Of a stretch of DNA of 64,000 bases, positions 36,838-45,558 are shown one piece after another (position 1 is the stretch's first letter; each line of letters starts with the position of its first letter). A program made the position numbers and the translations under genes. Under the pieces are notes generated by a model. The model was not told the DNA's origin, ran no database searches, and saw only the letters and a list, made by a program, of their open reading frames with translations. The DNA lies in NCBI GenBank assembly GCA_945911015.1, contig CAMDZW010000017.1:1-64000 (forward strand), in the 5' to 3' direction. This DNA is from an uncultured Propionibacteriaceae bacterium. Lineage in GTDB: Bacteria; Actinomycetota; Actinomycetes; Propionibacteriales; Propionibacteriaceae.

Positions 36838-38151
36838 ATGACGACGCCATACCTGGCCGGGATCGCCACCATCGACATGACGCCGCCGGTGGGGATTCCC
36901 CTGGCGGGCTTCGCCGGACGCGGCTACCACTCCAGCACGGGGGTCGACCATCCGCTCCGCGCGGTGGCGCTCAGCCTGGGCGATGGCGAGCACGATGTCG
37001 TTGTGGTGACGGTGGAACTGGTCGGATGCTACGACGACTTCGCCGACCGGATTGCCGGAGGCATCGCCGAGCGCCTCGGCCTGCAGCGGGACCAGGTGTT
37101 GATCAACGCCAGCCACACCCACTGTGGGCCAGTGCTGCGTGACAGCGATGTGCGCCATCACGGCCGGATCGATCCGCAGTACCGCGAGGAGCTGATCGCC
37201 TCCCTGGTTCTGCTCGCCGAGCGGGCCCATCTCCATCGCCAACCGTCACGGCTCGAGCGGGCGGTGGGGCACTGCGGCTTCGCGGTGAACCGTCGTCGGC
37301 CCGATCCCGATGACCCGACCCGGATGGCGCGGTCGATGCAGCCCAATCCTGACGGGCCAGCCGATCACGAAGTGCCGGTGCTGGTGGTCAGCTCGATCGA
37401 AGGCACCGTCAAGGCGGTGGTGTTCAGTTATGCCTGTCACCCGACCTCCCGCGGTGGGCTGCGGATCAGTGGCGACTATGTCGGATTCGCGATGGATGCG
37501 GTCGAGGAGGCGTTCCCGAATGCGCAGCCGATGTTTCTCCAGGGCTGTGCCGGGGACCAGAAACCGGGTCCCGACGACCCGACGGAGGTGAGTTTCCCCG
37601 TACGGTCAGTGGCCCAAGTCCGCGAGCTGGGAGCTGCACTCGGCGAGTCGGTCGCTGCCGCAGTAGCGCAGCGGACTGCGGTGGCGGGCCCGATCCGTAC
37701 GGCCTTCACCGCCATCACCATCAGTGCCGAGGAGGTCGACGTCAACAGGGTCGAAGCGGCTCTGGACTCCGAGGCGGCCTACCAGAAACGGTGGGCCGAG
37801 CACTGGCACCGAGTGATCGCCGAGGGCGGCCCACGCCGGACCGATGCTGAGCTGGAACTGCAGGTGATCGCGATCGGGGACGATCTGGTGCTGATCGGTC
37901 AGGGCGGCGAGATGACCGTGGAGTACGGGCTGCGGTTCAAGCAGGAGCTGGGGGAGCGGTTCGGCCAGGTCGTGCCGCTGGGCTACAGCAACACCATGGT
38001 CGGCTATGTGCCGGTGGCGCGGCAGTTCGACGAGTACGGCTACGAGGTGCTCGATGCCAACCAGTACCGGCTGCGGTCCGGGCGGTGGGAACGGGCCACC
38101 GAAGAGCGGATCCACTGCGCGGTCGCCGACCTGGTCGACCGGCTCACCTGA
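36838..38151 (+). CDS. Neutral/alkaline ceramidase N-terminal-domain-like protein (second)
   Basis: 437 residues. AGIATIDMTPPVGIPLAGF at the start and NASHTHCGPVL with the zinc His are typical. The equivalent of the GDVSPN box reads GCAGDQKP, again without the catalytic Ser. FSYACHPT and LGYSNTMVGYVP complete the metal site region. There is no signal peptide. The ATG at 36838 was chosen because the fold starts at once. It is followed 30 bp later by a UDP-sugar dehydrogenase gene. Substrate unknown. Confidence 0.82.
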   Translation: MTTPYLAGIATIDMTPPVGIPLAGFAGRGYHSSTGVDHPLRAVALSLGDGEHDVVVVTVELVGCYDDFADRIAGGIAERLGLQRDQVLINASHTHCGPVLRDSDVRHHGRIDPQYREELIASLVLLAERAHLHRQPSRLERAVGHCGFAVNRRRPDPDDPTRMARSMQPNPDGPADHEVPVLVVSSIEGTVKAVVFSYACHPTSRGGLRISGDYVGFAMDAVEEAFPNAQPMFLQGCAGDQKPGPDDPTEVSFPVRSVAQVRELGAALGESVAAAVAQRTAVAGPIRTAFTAITISAEEVDVNRVEAALDSEAAYQKRWAEHWHRVIAEGGPRRTDAELELQVIAIGDDLVLIGQGGEMTVEYGLRFKQELGERFGQVVPLGYSNTMVGYVPVARQFDEYGYEVLDANQYRLRSGRWERATEERIHCAVADLVDRLT

Positions 38152-38181
38152 TCGAGCCGCCACCGGGACTAGGCTGCCGAG

Positions 38182-39351
38182 ATGAAGATTGCGGTCGCCG
38201 CCCTCGGTTATGTCGGTCTCTCCTTGAGCACGCTGCTCGCTCAGCGTGACGAGGTGGTCGGCTACGACATCGATCCGGGCCGGGTGGCCCAGCTCAACCA
38301 GCGGACCAGTCCGTTGTCCGATCCGCAGATCATCGACTTCCTGGCCCACCGCGATCTCGATCTGCGTTTCACCACCGATCCTGCGGATGCTTATGCCGAG
38401 GCGGAGTTCGTGATCGTGGCGACCCCGACCGACTACGACGCCGACACCAATGGGTTCAACACCGAGACCGTACGGGGGGTGATCGCCGATGTGGTGCGGA
38501 TCAACCCCGCCGCGACGATCGTGATCAAGTCCACCGTGCCGGTCGGGTTCAGCGATCAGATGGTCCAGGAGTTCGGGTTGTCGTCGGACCGTCTGGTCTT
38601 TTCGCCGGAGTTCCTGCGGGAAGGCAAGGCTCTGTACGACAATCTGCAACCCTCGCGGATCATCATCGGGGGAGAGGGGCCCGGGGCTCGGGCCTTTGGC
38701 GAGCTGTTGCGGCAGGCATCCCTGGACCGGGACGTGGCCGTGCTGCACACCACCCGTACCGAGGCCGAAGCCATCAAACTGTTCTCCAACACCTACCTGG
38801 CGATGAGGGTCGCCTATTTCAATGAGCTCGACACCTTCGCCAGCACCCACGGACTCGATGTCCGCGCCGTCGTCGACGGGGTGGGGTTGGACCCCAGGAT
38901 CGGGTCCCACTACAACAACCCGTCCTTCGGGTACGGCGGCTACTGCCTGCCGAAGGACTCCAAACAGCTGTTGGCCAGTTACGCCGACATCCCCCAACAT
39001 CTCGTACGGGCCACCGTCGAGTCGAATGCGACCCGGATGGACTTCATCGCCGCCGAGGTCATCGCCCGAGCACCGCGGCGGGTCGGGATCCACCGGCTGG
39101 TGATGAAGGCAGGCTCGGACAACTACCGCGAGAGCAGTGTCCTGGGGGTGATCGATCGGCTCCGCCGGCACGGCATCGAGCTGCTGATCCATGAGCCGCT
39201 GCTGGAACAGGACCATTTCGACCAGATCCCGGTGACTTCCAACCTGGACGAGCTGCTGGCCTGTGACCTGATCCTGGCCAACCGGGTCGACCCGGCGCTC
39301 GAACCGGTGGCCGAGAAGGTCTACACCCGCGATCTGTTCGGCACGGTCTGA
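38182..39351 (+). CDS. UDP-glucose 6-dehydrogenase-type nucleotide-sugar dehydrogenase
   Basis: 389 residues, the length of the short Ugd class. It oxidises UDP-sugar C6 in two steps with NAD+. The NAD loop is AALGYVGLS (the first Gly of G-x-G-x-x-G is Ala here), followed by KSTVPVG, SPEFLREGKALYD, LFSNTYLAMRVAYFNELD and the catalytic-Cys motif FGYGGYCLPKDSKQL. It probably makes UDP-glucuronate or a related sugar for surface polysaccharide. The C-terminal VYTRDLFG is typical. Confidence 0.92.
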   Translation: MKIAVAALGYVGLSLSTLLAQRDEVVGYDIDPGRVAQLNQRTSPLSDPQIIDFLAHRDLDLRFTTDPADAYAEAEFVIVATPTDYDADTNGFNTETVRGVIADVVRINPAATIVIKSTVPVGFSDQMVQEFGLSSDRLVFSPEFLREGKALYDNLQPSRIIIGGEGPGARAFGELLRQASLDRDVAVLHTTRTEAEAIKLFSNTYLAMRVAYFNELDTFASTHGLDVRAVVDGVGLDPRIGSHYNNPSFGYGGYCLPKDSKQLLASYADIPQHLVRATVESNATRMDFIAAEVIARAPRRVGIHRLVMKAGSDNYRESSVLGVIDRLRRHGIELLIHEPLLEQDHFDQIPVTSNLDELLACDLILANRVDPALEPVAEKVYTRDLFGTV

Positions 39352-39365
39352 GGCAGACTGATCCG

Positions 39366-40067
39366 GTGACTCCTGATCCGCTGGCTGGTCTCGCTCTGGC
39401 CGAAGGGCTGCCGTCGGCGCATGCCGCGGCACTCGACGCGGTCGACTCGGTGCTCCGTGACCGCGGGCTGCGCCGCACCTCGGTCGACGATGTCGCCACG
39501 GCCGCTTGGAGTGCGGCACAGGCGACGGCACAGCTCCAGCCTGCGATGGCCGATGTCGTCGAAGCCGATCGGGTCGCTGCTGCGGTCCGGATGTTCGCCG
39601 AGGTACCGAGGGTGGCCGAGCTGGTGCGTAGCGTCCCTGGTCAGGCGCTGGCTCGGCTGCATGCGGTGTGGGGGCGCGGCCTCCTGGCCGATGATGAACT
39701 GGGCCGGGTCCGCACCGACCCCGAGGTCAGTGCCCGGCTGGCCGAGTTGACACGGTTGCTGACCACTGAGACCGAGGCGCCGGCGCTGGCCGTGGCCGGG
39801 ATCGTGCATGCCGAGCTGTGGACCATGGCGGCGTTTCCGATCGGGTCCGAAGCGGTGGCACTCGCGGTCCAGCAGGCTGTCCTGATCGATGCCGGGGTGG
39901 ACCCGCGGGCGGTGATCCCGGTGGCGGCCGGTCATCTGGCCGTCGGGGGGCATGCGCAGGCGTTGCGCCACTACGGCTCGGGTTCCGCGGACGGGGTGCG
40001 GGCCTGGCTGCTGCACCATGCGGCGGCGGTGACACGAGCAGTGGAACTGTCGCCATTGGCGCGATGA
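39366..40067 (+). CDS. Fic-fold-like conserved protein, function unknown
   Basis: 233 residues from a GTG 15 bp after the dehydrogenase. It is all-helical and rich in Ala. AGIVHAELWTMAAFPIGSEA and QQAVLIDAGVDPRAV resemble the core helices of Fic-like actinobacterial proteins often found upstream of the CpaE/Ssd gene, but the Fic motif HPFxxGNGR is absent (AAFPIGSEA occupies the place). AMPylation is therefore unlikely. No membrane segments or signal peptide are seen. Confidence 0.6.
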   Translation: MTPDPLAGLALAEGLPSAHAAALDAVDSVLRDRGLRRTSVDDVATAAWSAAQATAQLQPAMADVVEADRVAAAVRMFAEVPRVAELVRSVPGQALARLHAVWGRGLLADDELGRVRTDPEVSARLAELTRLLTTETEAPALAVAGIVHAELWTMAAFPIGSEAVALAVQQAVLIDAGVDPRAVIPVAAGHLAVGGHAQALRHYGSGSADGVRAWLLHHAAAVTRAVELSPLAR

Positions 40068-40544
40068 GCGGCTGAGTAGATGGTCCCTGTCGGGTGCAGG
40101 CGTTTCTGTCACGTGCAGACGTGGACGCGGCGCCCGACTCGAGGTCAAGGGCGCCGCTGCAACACATCAGACCGAGTTACCATGCGTGCATCCTCATATG
40201 TGCCGCCCGGGCTGAGACTGTGCTCAGATCCCGGCGCTGGCGCCCGTCATGGATGGGTGATCGCCGCGTGGGTGCTCGACTGCCGTGTCTGGGCGACGAG
40301 GCTTCGTCGTCGTCCTGCGAGCCCGGAATCCGAACCCTGCAAGGGATCTGACGATTTCTGCTTCGTTGTCCTGAGACCAGTTCTACCTCACTTTCGCGCA
40401 CTTGCCAAGGGTTTGGGCGAAACTCCTGTGCGACTCGCCGATGCATCCGCTTGCAGAGGGTTGTCCACAGGGCAGGAGTGACCTCGGAACTTGTCCACAG
40501 ATCTGCCGCGGCGATGACCGTACGGCCATGCAACGACCCATGGT
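40068..40544. other. 477-bp intergenic region upstream of the Tad locus
   Basis: No frame with coding character is visible on either strand. The region holds two direct TTGTCCACAG sites at 40461 and 40491 and presumably the promoter of the seven-gene Tad operon. No convincing stem-loop or tRNA was found. Confidence 0.6.
40461..40500 (+). promoter_or_regulatory. Two DnaA-box-like TTGTCCACAG sites 30 bp apart (copies 4 and 5)
   Basis: 40461-40470 and 40491-40500, same strand, spaced by exactly 30 bp (about three helical turns), 51-90 bp before the CpaE/Ssd start. Confidence 0.5.
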
Positions 40545-40550
40545 GTGGAC

Positions 40551-41597
40551 ATGACCGATTGTCCGCTGATCATCACCGCCGACCCCGAGCTGTTGGACCA
40601 GGCCCTGACCGCGGTTGCCGCAGCCGGAGCGGAGGCGACCATAGCCCCAGACCTGGCCGCGGCGCAGACCGCCTGGCGCGACGCCACGGTGGTGCTGCTC
40701 GGCGTCGACCAGGCCCCCGCTCTGGCGGGACTTTCGTCTCGATCATCTCCGGTCCGGTATCTGCTCGGTGCCGAGTCCGACCGCGAGCAGCTGTGTGGTC
40801 TGTCGGCGCAGCTGTCCTGCGCGGTCGCGATCCTGCCCGAGCATCGAGCCGAACTGACCGTCGCGATCCGCGACCAGCACGTGGCCACTACGCGTGGCGG
40901 GATGGTCGCCCTGCTCGGCACGACCGGCGGTGTCGGGACCTCGACGCTGGCGGCCGGACTGGCCTGGGCCGCCCATGACTCCGGCACCAGCACGGCTCTG
41001 GTTGATCTCGACCCGTACGGGGGCGGGCTCGACCTTGCCCTCGGGATCGAATCCGAACCGGGCTGGCGCTGGCCACAGCTGGTCGGTGTCACCGGTCAGG
41101 TCACCGCCGTGGCCGACCGGCTGCCAGCCTTGGAGGGGATGCCGATCCTGGCGGCGAGCCGTCAGGAGGTGATCGAGGAACCCACGTCGCAGGTCGTCCA
41201 CGATGTGCTGGCCAGTATCCGGGTCGATCATGAGGGTCTGGTCGTCGACCTGGGACAGCGCCTGTCCACCCCGACCGTCGATGAAGTGACCGGCACCGCG
41301 CAGCGGGTGCTCTGCCTGGTCCGTGACGATGTCCGTGGCGTCGCCGCCGCAGAGGCCCAGCTGAAAACCAGACCTGAGACGACGGCCGACTGGCAGCTGG
41401 TGGTCTGTGGCACGACCCGCTCAGCGGGACTGCCGGAGACCGAGATCGCTGCCGCCCTGGGGCGTGATCTCGTCGCAGTCGTCCCGTACGATCGACAGCT
41501 CAGCCTGGCTCTGCTGCAGGGGCATCTGCCGGCCCGGGCCGCCTCCAAACGATGGCGCCGTGCGATATCTCAACTGGCCAAGGAGATCTGGCCGTGA
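40551..41597 (+). CDS. CpaE/Ssd-like MinD-type protein of the Tad locus
   Basis: 348 residues from ATG 40551 (a GTG at 40545 is also possible). A receiver-like N-terminal part is followed by a MinD/ParA-type domain with GTTGGVGTSTLAAGLA (about residues 120-135). Both lysines of the deviant Walker A (K-G-G-x-G-K-T) are Thr here, so nucleotide binding may be weak or lost. VDLDPYGGGLDLAL and GLVVDLGQ are the other switch-like strands. Rv3660c (septum-site-determining protein) is the positional ortholog. Probable role: polar positioning of the Tad machine or an effect on division. The stop overlaps TadA as GTGA. Confidence 0.88.
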   Translation: MTDCPLIITADPELLDQALTAVAAAGAEATIAPDLAAAQTAWRDATVVLLGVDQAPALAGLSSRSSPVRYLLGAESDREQLCGLSAQLSCAVAILPEHRAELTVAIRDQHVATTRGGMVALLGTTGGVGTSTLAAGLAWAAHDSGTSTALVDLDPYGGGLDLALGIESEPGWRWPQLVGVTGQVTAVADRLPALEGMPILAASRQEVIEEPTSQVVHDVLASIRVDHEGLVVDLGQRLSTPTVDEVTGTAQRVLCLVRDDVRGVAAAEAQLKTRPETTADWQLVVCGTTRSAGLPETEIAAALGRDLVAVVPYDRQLSLALLQGHLPARAASKRWRRAISQLAKEIWP

Positions 41598-42727
41598 CCG
41601 CCCTGGCCGAACTCCGTCGCGAACTGGCCGATCTGGGCCATCCACCGCGGGCCGACGAGGTGGCTCGCGCCATGCGCGTTCGCGGGATCGTCGTGACCGA
41701 CAGCACGCTGGCTGAGACCCTCGAAGCACTACGGCGGGACTCGCTCGGTGCCGGTCCACTGGAGCCACTGCTGCGGCTGCCCGGTGTCACCGACGTCCTG
41801 GTCAACGGACCCGATCAGGTGTGGACCGACGGGGTCGGCGGCCTGCGCCGCGCGGAGGTCACCTTTGACGATGACCATGCGGTCCGGGAGCTGGCGCAGC
41901 GACTCGCGGCGAGTGCCGGCCGCCGTCTCGATGACGCCTCGCCGTGGGTGGATGCCCGACTGGCCGACGGCACCAGGTTTCACGCCGTCCTGGGTGTCAT
42001 CGGGGATCCCGGAACTTGTGTCTCGTTGCGTGTGCCGCCTCGCACGAGTCTCAGTCTCGACGACTGGGTTGCCTCCGGTGCCGTCCCGGTGGGCGGGGCA
42101 CAGATCCTGGCCGCAATGGTCGAGGCGAAGGTGGCCTTTCTGGTGACCGGTGGGACCGGCACCGGGAAGACGACACTGCTGGCCACCCTGTTGTCCCAGG
42201 TTCCCACCACAGAACGGATCCTGGTCGTCGAGGACTCCCGCGAACTGCAGCCCGACCATCCGCACTGCGTGCGGTTGGAATCCCGTCCGGCCAATGCAGA
42301 GGGGCGGGGTCTGGTCACCTTGACCGATCTGGTCCGGCAGGCGTTGCGCATGCGGCCCGACCGCCTGGTGCTCGGGGAGGTCCGCGGTGCGGAACTGTGT
42401 GATCTGCTCACCGCGCTCAACACCGGCCATGAAGGAGGATGCGGGACCGTCCATGCCAATTCGGCTGCCGATGTGCCGGCTCGGCTGGAGGCTCTGGCCG
42501 CACTGGGCGGGATGTCGCGTGAGGCGTTGCATGCCCAGGTGGCCAGTGGTCTCGAGGCGGTGATCCATCTGGTCCGGGACGGAACCGGCCAGCGTCGAGT
42601 CGCCGAGATCTGTGTCCTGGAAACGAATCCGACGACCGATCGGGTCGAGGCGGTGCCTGCGGTGAGGTTCGAACGGGGCCGTGCCCTGCGTGGTCCGGGC
42701 GCAGAACGGATGGAGGCGTGGACATGA
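41594..42727 (+). CDS. tadA: TadA/CpaF secretion ATPase
   Basis: 377-residue hexameric ATPase of type II/IV secretion. VNGPDQVWTDGVGGLRR is in the N-terminal domain, GGTGTGKTTLLATLL is Walker A (about residues 190-204), VVEDSRELQPDHPH the Asp box, RMRPDRLVLGEVRGAE Walker B, and TGHEGGCGTVHAN the His box. The GTG start overlaps the previous stop; the stop overlaps the TadB ATG. It powers pilus assembly or protein export by the Tad system. Confidence 0.95.
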   Translation: MTALAELRRELADLGHPPRADEVARAMRVRGIVVTDSTLAETLEALRRDSLGAGPLEPLLRLPGVTDVLVNGPDQVWTDGVGGLRRAEVTFDDDHAVRELAQRLAASAGRRLDDASPWVDARLADGTRFHAVLGVIGDPGTCVSLRVPPRTSLSLDDWVASGAVPVGGAQILAAMVEAKVAFLVTGGTGTGKTTLLATLLSQVPTTERILVVEDSRELQPDHPHCVRLESRPANAEGRGLVTLTDLVRQALRMRPDRLVLGEVRGAELCDLLTALNTGHEGGCGTVHANSAADVPARLEALAALGGMSREALHAQVASGLEAVIHLVRDGTGQRRVAEICVLETNPTTDRVEAVPAVRFERGRALRGPGAERMEAWT

Positions 42728-43521
42728 TCGGCGCGGTGGTTGCGGCCGTGGTGGCGGTGTTGTGCTTGGTGAGGTCACCCGTGCCACGTCGTCTGCCCCA
42801 GGCCCACGTCGCGGGTCGGAGGCGGCAGACCCGCTGGCCGATACTGGTGGCCGCCGTGCCGCCCGTCCTGGCCGCGCTGGTCAACGGTTCGGCCGTCGCA
42901 GTGACGATTGCCGCTGAGCTGATGACCATCACGCTCGTCTGGCTGGTGTGGACCGGGTGGCGGCGACGACGGGCCCTGGCCGATGCCGAGGACATCGCCC
43001 ACGGCTGCCAGGTCCTGGCAGGTCAGTTGCGAGTGGGAAGGATCCCGGTCGATGCGCTGGCCGTTGCTGCCGAGGACTGCCCGATTCTGGCGCATTCCCA
43101 TCGGCTGCATCTGCTCGGTGGGGACCTGGTGACCATCTGGCAGGAGGAGTCGGCCCGTCCGGGGCGTGCAGGACTGAGGGTGCTGGCACGGGCTTGGCAC
43201 GTCTCGGTGACCACGGGCGCAGCCATGGAGCAGCTGCTGCAACTGGTCGCCGCCGAGCTGGGCCGCGAGCACCGGGTCAATGGCGTGGTCGAGGCCGAGC
43301 TGGCCGGGACGCGCGCCACGGCACGGTTGTTGAGTGTGTTGCCGCTGGCCGGTCTCGGACTCGGCTTCGTGCTCGGCGGCGACCCGCTGACCTTCGTGAC
43401 CGGCGAACCGTTGGGTCAGGTCTGTCTGGTGGCCGCAGCAGCTCTGGTCTGTGCTGGCCTGGTGTGGGTCGAACGCATTGCCGACAGCCAACACCGCTCG
43501 ATCCGAGAACCGAAGGAGTGA
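42724..43521 (+). CDS. tadB: TadB-like type II secretion F-domain membrane protein
   Basis: 265 residues. Two N-terminal membrane segments are followed by a cytosolic F-domain (ILAHSHRLHLLGGDLVTIWQ, LARAWHVSVTTGAAMEQLLQ) and two C-terminal segments (VLPLAGLGLGFVLGG and the segment near 225-245). It is the inner-membrane platform contacted by TadA. ATGA overlap with tadA. Confidence 0.9.
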   Translation: MIGAVVAAVVAVLCLVRSPVPRRLPQAHVAGRRRQTRWPILVAAVPPVLAALVNGSAVAVTIAAELMTITLVWLVWTGWRRRRALADAEDIAHGCQVLAGQLRVGRIPVDALAVAAEDCPILAHSHRLHLLGGDLVTIWQEESARPGRAGLRVLARAWHVSVTTGAAMEQLLQLVAAELGREHRVNGVVEAELAGTRATARLLSVLPLAGLGLGFVLGGDPLTFVTGEPLGQVCLVAAAALVCAGLVWVERIADSQHRSIREPKE

Positions 43522-43525
43522 TGGC

Positions 43526-44269
43526 ATGTTTGCTGCGGTGACCGTTGCGGTGGCGGTGTGGTTGTTGATGCCGGCGCGAGCACGCAGGCTCACCACCGGT
43601 CCTCCGAGGTGGCTGGTGCCGGTGCGCAGACTCCTCACCGGTCGCGATGGTGGGATCGAGGCACGCGTCCGCACGATGATCACATTGCCAGCCGGCGCGA
43701 TCGGCTCGCTGCTGTTGGTCCTCGTCGGGGGCCCGGTCTGGTTGGTCATCCCGGCGATGGCTGTGGTGGTCGGTGCGGTCTGGGTCGGGCTGGGATGGAT
43801 CGAATCCGATGCCCACCGGACCCGGCGGAAATCGGTGGCGGCCGACCTCCCTCAGTTCTGTGACCTGCTGGCCTGTTGCCTGCAGGCCGGTCAACCGCTG
43901 CGCCGTGCCATCGACGTGGTCGCCTCGGTCTGTGACGGCCCCGTCGCTCAGGACCTGGGCCGGGTCGTTGATCTGGTACGAGCAGGGGTGCCGGAGGCTG
44001 AGGCCTGGCGTGAACTGGGGCAGCGGCCCGAGTGGCGCCGACTTGCGCTCGATCTGGCCCGGTCGGTCGAGACCGGCAGTGAGGTGGCTGATGCCGTACG
44101 GCACCACGCCGAGCTGACCCGCCAGGATGCGCACCAGAAACGAGAGATCGACGCTCGTGCGGCCGGGGTGCGCAGTGTGCTGCCGTTGACGGTGTGCTTC
44201 CTGCCAGCGTTCTTCCTGGTCGGAATCGTTCCGGTGGTGGCCGGTCTCATCTCAGATCTCTTCTGGTGA
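43526..44269 (+). CDS. tadC: TadC-like type II secretion F-domain membrane protein
   Basis: 247 residues. An N-terminal membrane segment and another pair at about 50-95 precede the F-domain LPQFCDLLACCLQAGQPLRR and LARSVETGSEVADAVRHHAE; the last segment VCFLPAFFLVGIVPVVAGL ends the protein. The ATG at 43526 has aaggag upstream and is in frame; the nearby ATG at 43521 is not. Partner of TadB in the platform. Confidence 0.9.
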   Translation: MFAAVTVAVAVWLLMPARARRLTTGPPRWLVPVRRLLTGRDGGIEARVRTMITLPAGAIGSLLLVLVGGPVWLVIPAMAVVVGAVWVGLGWIESDAHRTRRKSVAADLPQFCDLLACCLQAGQPLRRAIDVVASVCDGPVAQDLGRVVDLVRAGVPEAEAWRELGQRPEWRRLALDLARSVETGSEVADAVRHHAELTRQDAHQKREIDARAAGVRSVLPLTVCFLPAFFLVGIVPVVAGLISDLFW

Positions 44270-44285
44270 AGGAATCCCGGATGAG

Positions 44286-44295
44286 TTGTCCACAG
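44286..44295 (+). promoter_or_regulatory. DnaA-box-like site TTGTCCACAG (copy 6)
   Basis: Lies in the 149-bp gap between tadC and the pilin gene. Confidence 0.45.
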
Positions 44296-44418
44296 TGTCC
44301 GTCCGTCCCGAAGCTCCATCCACAGGTCACCGAACTTGATGAACAATCCGGGTCCGATCGACCCATTGTGTTGATGAGTTCGGCTCAACGGGAGCCGCCG
44401 ACACAGAAGGAGACACCG

Positions 44419-44631
44419 ATGTCCGCACCAGAGGAGATCGAGAACACCAACGACCAGAAGCGCGAACGGGACGAACGAGGCATGACCACTGCTGAGTACG
44501 CAGTCGGCACGGTGGGGGCAGTCACCGCAGCCGGTGCATTGATCACCATCTTCAGCCAGCCGTGGTTCCGGGAGCTGCTCATCGCCTTGATCAAGATGAT
44601 CATCGAGCTCATCACCGGGATGAAGTTCTGA
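44419..44631 (+). CDS. Flp-like pilin, DUF4244 family
   Basis: 70 residues. A charged leader ends at Gly before MTTAEYAVGT, the pattern of a prepilin peptidase site with Glu at +5 of the mature protein, followed by a hydrophobic helix. Rv3656c is the positional counterpart. agaaggag precedes the ATG. A strong hairpin follows the stop, which could protect the pilin mRNA and lower expression of the next genes. Probably the major subunit of the Tad pilus. Confidence 0.9.
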   Translation: MSAPEEIENTNDQKRERDERGMTTAEYAVGTVGAVTAAGALITIFSQPWFRELLIALIKMIIELITGMKF

Positions 44632-44652
44632 TCTTGGTGTTCCAGGGCCCGG

Positions 44653-44681
44653 GGTGGGGGCACGTGTGAGGTGCCCCCACC
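44653..44681 (+). terminator. 11-bp stem-loop after the pilin gene
   Basis: GGTGGGGGCAC (44653-44663) and GTGCCCCCACC (44671-44681), perfect, 7-nt loop, no T-run. It lies inside the operon, so a partial terminator or mRNA stabiliser is more likely than a full stop. Confidence 0.75.
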
Positions 44682-44713
44682 GATCGGTCCCAGACGACCT
44701 GACGGAGGAAGAA

Positions 44714-45073
44714 ATGAAGCCACACGGGAAGTCCGGGGACCTCGCGGATGCACGGGGGATGGTGACGGCAGAGATCGCGGTCGGAGTGCTCACGGTCCTG
44801 CTGGTGGCCTCGTTGCTCAGCGTGGTCGTCGCCTCATTGTCGTTGCGTTCCCAGTGTCAGGCAGCAGCATCCGAGATCGCCCGCCATACCGCGCGAGCTG
44901 ATGCGGCCGCCGTTGCGGCAGCCGAGGCGGAGTTGCCAGCCCATTTCAGCGTTGAACAGAGCACCGATGGCTCGATGATCACTGTGACCGTGCGGGCGCC
45001 GGTGCGGGTCGGCGCCTTCACCTGGTACGAGGTGAGCTCAACGGTCCACACCAGAAGCGAGCCGGGGCCATGA
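44714..45073 (+). CDS. TadE-like minor pilin
   Basis: 119 residues. DARGMVTAEIAVGVLTVLLV is a prepilin-type leader junction and helix, with Glu at +5 after the Gly-Met break. A TadE-like beta domain follows. Counterpart of Rv3655c. The stop overlaps the next ATG. Confidence 0.85.
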   Translation: MKPHGKSGDLADARGMVTAEIAVGVLTVLLVASLLSVVVASLSLRSQCQAAASEIARHTARADAAAVAAAEAELPAHFSVEQSTDGSMITVTVRAPVRVGAFTWYEVSSTVHTRSEPGP

Positions 45074-45435
45074 CGGGGCGGGCTCGCGATGAGCACGGCT
45101 CCGGGACAGGGTTGGTGTCCATGGCCATCGCCGTTGTTGCGTTGGTCGCCCTGGTCGGGGTTGTGGTGGGCAGTCTGGTCATGGCGAGGGAACAGGTGGC
45201 CCTGTCCGCCGACCAGGCTGCACTCTCGGCGGCCCGAGCGCAGGCGATGGGGGAGGATGCTTGCGCAACGGCCGCCGAGATCGCCCGGGCCAACGGGACA
45301 GAGCTGGTCAGCTGCGATCTGGTCGCTGACCTGGACGCTTTCGTGGTCACCGTCACCGTCAGCATGGAGCTGGGCACGAGCTGGCCCGGCCTGCCGCGCC
45401 GGGTCGAGGTCACCGCCAGCGCCGGCCGGACCTAG
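45070..45435 (+). CDS. TadE/TadG-like pseudopilin
   Basis: 121 residues. Short leader DEHGSGTGLVSMA and one membrane helix (about residues 14-40), then AREQVALSADQAALSAARA, typical of the Rv3654c/TadG-like (helicase-proximal) family, and an extracytoplasmic domain with two Cys. Last gene of the Tad operon, ATGA-coupled to the previous one. Confidence 0.85.
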   Translation: MTGRARDEHGSGTGLVSMAIAVVALVALVGVVVGSLVMAREQVALSADQAALSAARAQAMGEDACATAAEIARANGTELVSCDLVADLDAFVVTVTVSMELGTSWPGLPRRVEVTASAGRT

Positions 45436-45558
45436 CCAGGAGCCACCGCTTCTCCTTAAGATAACGAAACGGTCACGCCCATGCTCGAACCAGTTGACGG
45501 CACTGTTCGATTCCGTTCCGATTGAGCCGCGTTCGATGGCACGGCTCAAGGAGGATCG

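Noticed and set aside
40290..40350. tRNA-like T-loop (ggttcggattcc) on the minus strand in the large intergenic region
   Set aside because: The flanking 5-bp T stem does not pair and no acceptor, D or anticodon arm can be drawn.
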